A stretch of 56,768 nt of DNA from Actinomycetes bacterium (GTDB lineage Bacteria; Actinomycetota; Actinomycetes; Nanopelagicales; Nanopelagicaceae), in the NCBI GenBank assembly GCA_023252155.1, contig JAHEXJ010000006.1:1-56768 (forward strand), in the 5' to 3' direction. The notes beneath the pieces are model-generated. The model saw only the letters and a list, made by a program, of their open reading frames with translations, was not told where the DNA came from and made no database searches. The translations under genes and the position numbers were made by a program. Shown here one piece after another: positions 56,328-56,768 of the stretch (its first letter is position 1; the number at the start of each line of letters is the position of its first letter).

Positions 56328-56768
56328 CTACTCCAACTGGATTCTGTACTGAACCTTTCCCGATACTTCAGTGTAGGTGTCATAAAGTTTTCGGGCGGTT
56401 TCATTTGTCGTATCAGTGTTCCAATAGATTCGACTTGAGCCTTGGTTGCGCGCGATCTCAAGAACCGCGTCGATTAATCCACGCCCCAATCCCTTACCCC
56501 TCGCTGAAGGGGAGACATACAAATCTTCCAGGTAGCAATAATTCTTGGGCGCCCAAGTTGAATTCTGGAATGAATAGTGAACGATCCCCATCACTTCACC
56601 TTCGGACTCAGCCACCAAGCCGTAGGAATTGAAATCTGAATCCAGAAGTCGTTCCCATGCTAATTCAATTAGTTCATCGCTCAGCTCGGCCTTATAAAAA
56701 TCTATGTAGCCCTTGAAGAGAATTTCCCAGGTCGCCTTGTCCGACGGTTCGAGCGGACGTATTTGGAA
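56328..56768 (-). CDS. GNAT family N-acetyltransferase (5' end beyond window)
   Basis: Partial gene: the frame is open to the window edge and begins FQIRPLEPSDKATWEILF, close to the usual GNAT N-terminus, so only a few codons should be missing. The acetyl-CoA-binding motif A is visible as YCYLEDLYVSPSARGKGLGRGL. 146 codons are visible plus the stop. The acceptor substrate is unknown. Convergent with the response-regulator gene. Confidence 0.88.
   Translation of the reverse strand, partial: FQIRPLEPSDKATWEILFKGYIDFYKAELSDELIELAWERLLDSDFNSYGLVAESEGEVMGIVHYSFQNSTWAPKNYCYLEDLYVSPSARGKGLGRGLIDAVLEIARNQGSSRIYWNTDTTNETARKLYDTYTEVSGKVQYRIQLE

Overview
The window is a densely packed chromosomal segment of an actinobacterium (Actinomycetota) with roughly balanced base composition. 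The assignment rests on clade-typical genes: a ClgR-type regulator beside cinA, DUF4193, DUF3093 and DUF3159 proteins around dut, a mycoredoxin-like thiol protein, the pnp / M16 protease / dapB / thyX / dapA / rnj / ftsK order, and the rimO-pgsA-cinA-clgR and recA-recX-miaB-miaA-dapF-hflX blocks. Short intergenic gaps, many 4-base stop/start overlaps and many start codons placed 6-7 nt after a -10 hexamer (leaderless transcripts) suggest a compact genome, possibly a freshwater lineage such as Nanopelagicales or a relative; that last step is inference.

Layout. 1-17 kb: core genes for RNA decay (pnp, rnj), lysine/peptidoglycan precursors (dapB, dapA), thymidylate (thyX), chromosome translocation (ftsK), a RodZ-like protein, ribosome modification (rimO), phospholipid synthesis (pgsA), cinA and clgR. 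An orphan LuxR-type regulator, a coiled-coil membrane protein and an AzlCD amino-acid exporter lie between dapB and thyX. 16.7-27.8 kb: an accessory alpha-glucan island inserted between clgR and recA, normally near neighbours. It encodes a ROK repressor, a sugar ABC transporter without ATPase (binding protein plus two permeases) and three signal-less, hence probably cytoplasmic, glycosidases of families GH15, GH66 and GH31. It reads as uptake and internal degradation of isomaltooligosaccharides or cyclic isomaltooligosaccharides. 28-34.3 kb: recA under an SOS box, recX, tRNA modification genes (miaB, miaA), dapF, hflX.

34.3-49.3 kb: a secreted repeat protein, DUF4193/DUF3093, a hotdog thioesterase, dut, DUF3159, a YwiC-like membrane protein, class Ia ribonucleotide reductase nrdAB behind a cobalamin riboswitch, two TrkA-type NAD-binding proteins without a channel gene, an RNA uracil methyltransferase, aconitase and dxs. 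49.2-56.8 kb: a beta-oxidation pair (fadB-like, fadA-like), an FTR1/EfeU iron permease, DUF779 plus aldehyde dehydrogenase divergent from an orphan NarL/LuxR response regulator, and a GNAT acetyltransferase cut by the window edge.

The most notable non-coding signals are: the B12 riboswitch followed by a 10-bp stem enclosing the nrdA ribosome-binding site and start codon; a 15-bp UUCG-tetraloop hairpin covering the likely start codon of the first sugar permease; a tandem 13-bp repeat operator at the ROK transcription start; a 20-bp perfect palindrome before aconitase; and a shared CCATAT-N4/5-WGGTG box on both divergent promoters of the aldehyde dehydrogenase / response regulator pair. No insertion sequences, CRISPR arrays, rRNA or tRNA genes were seen.
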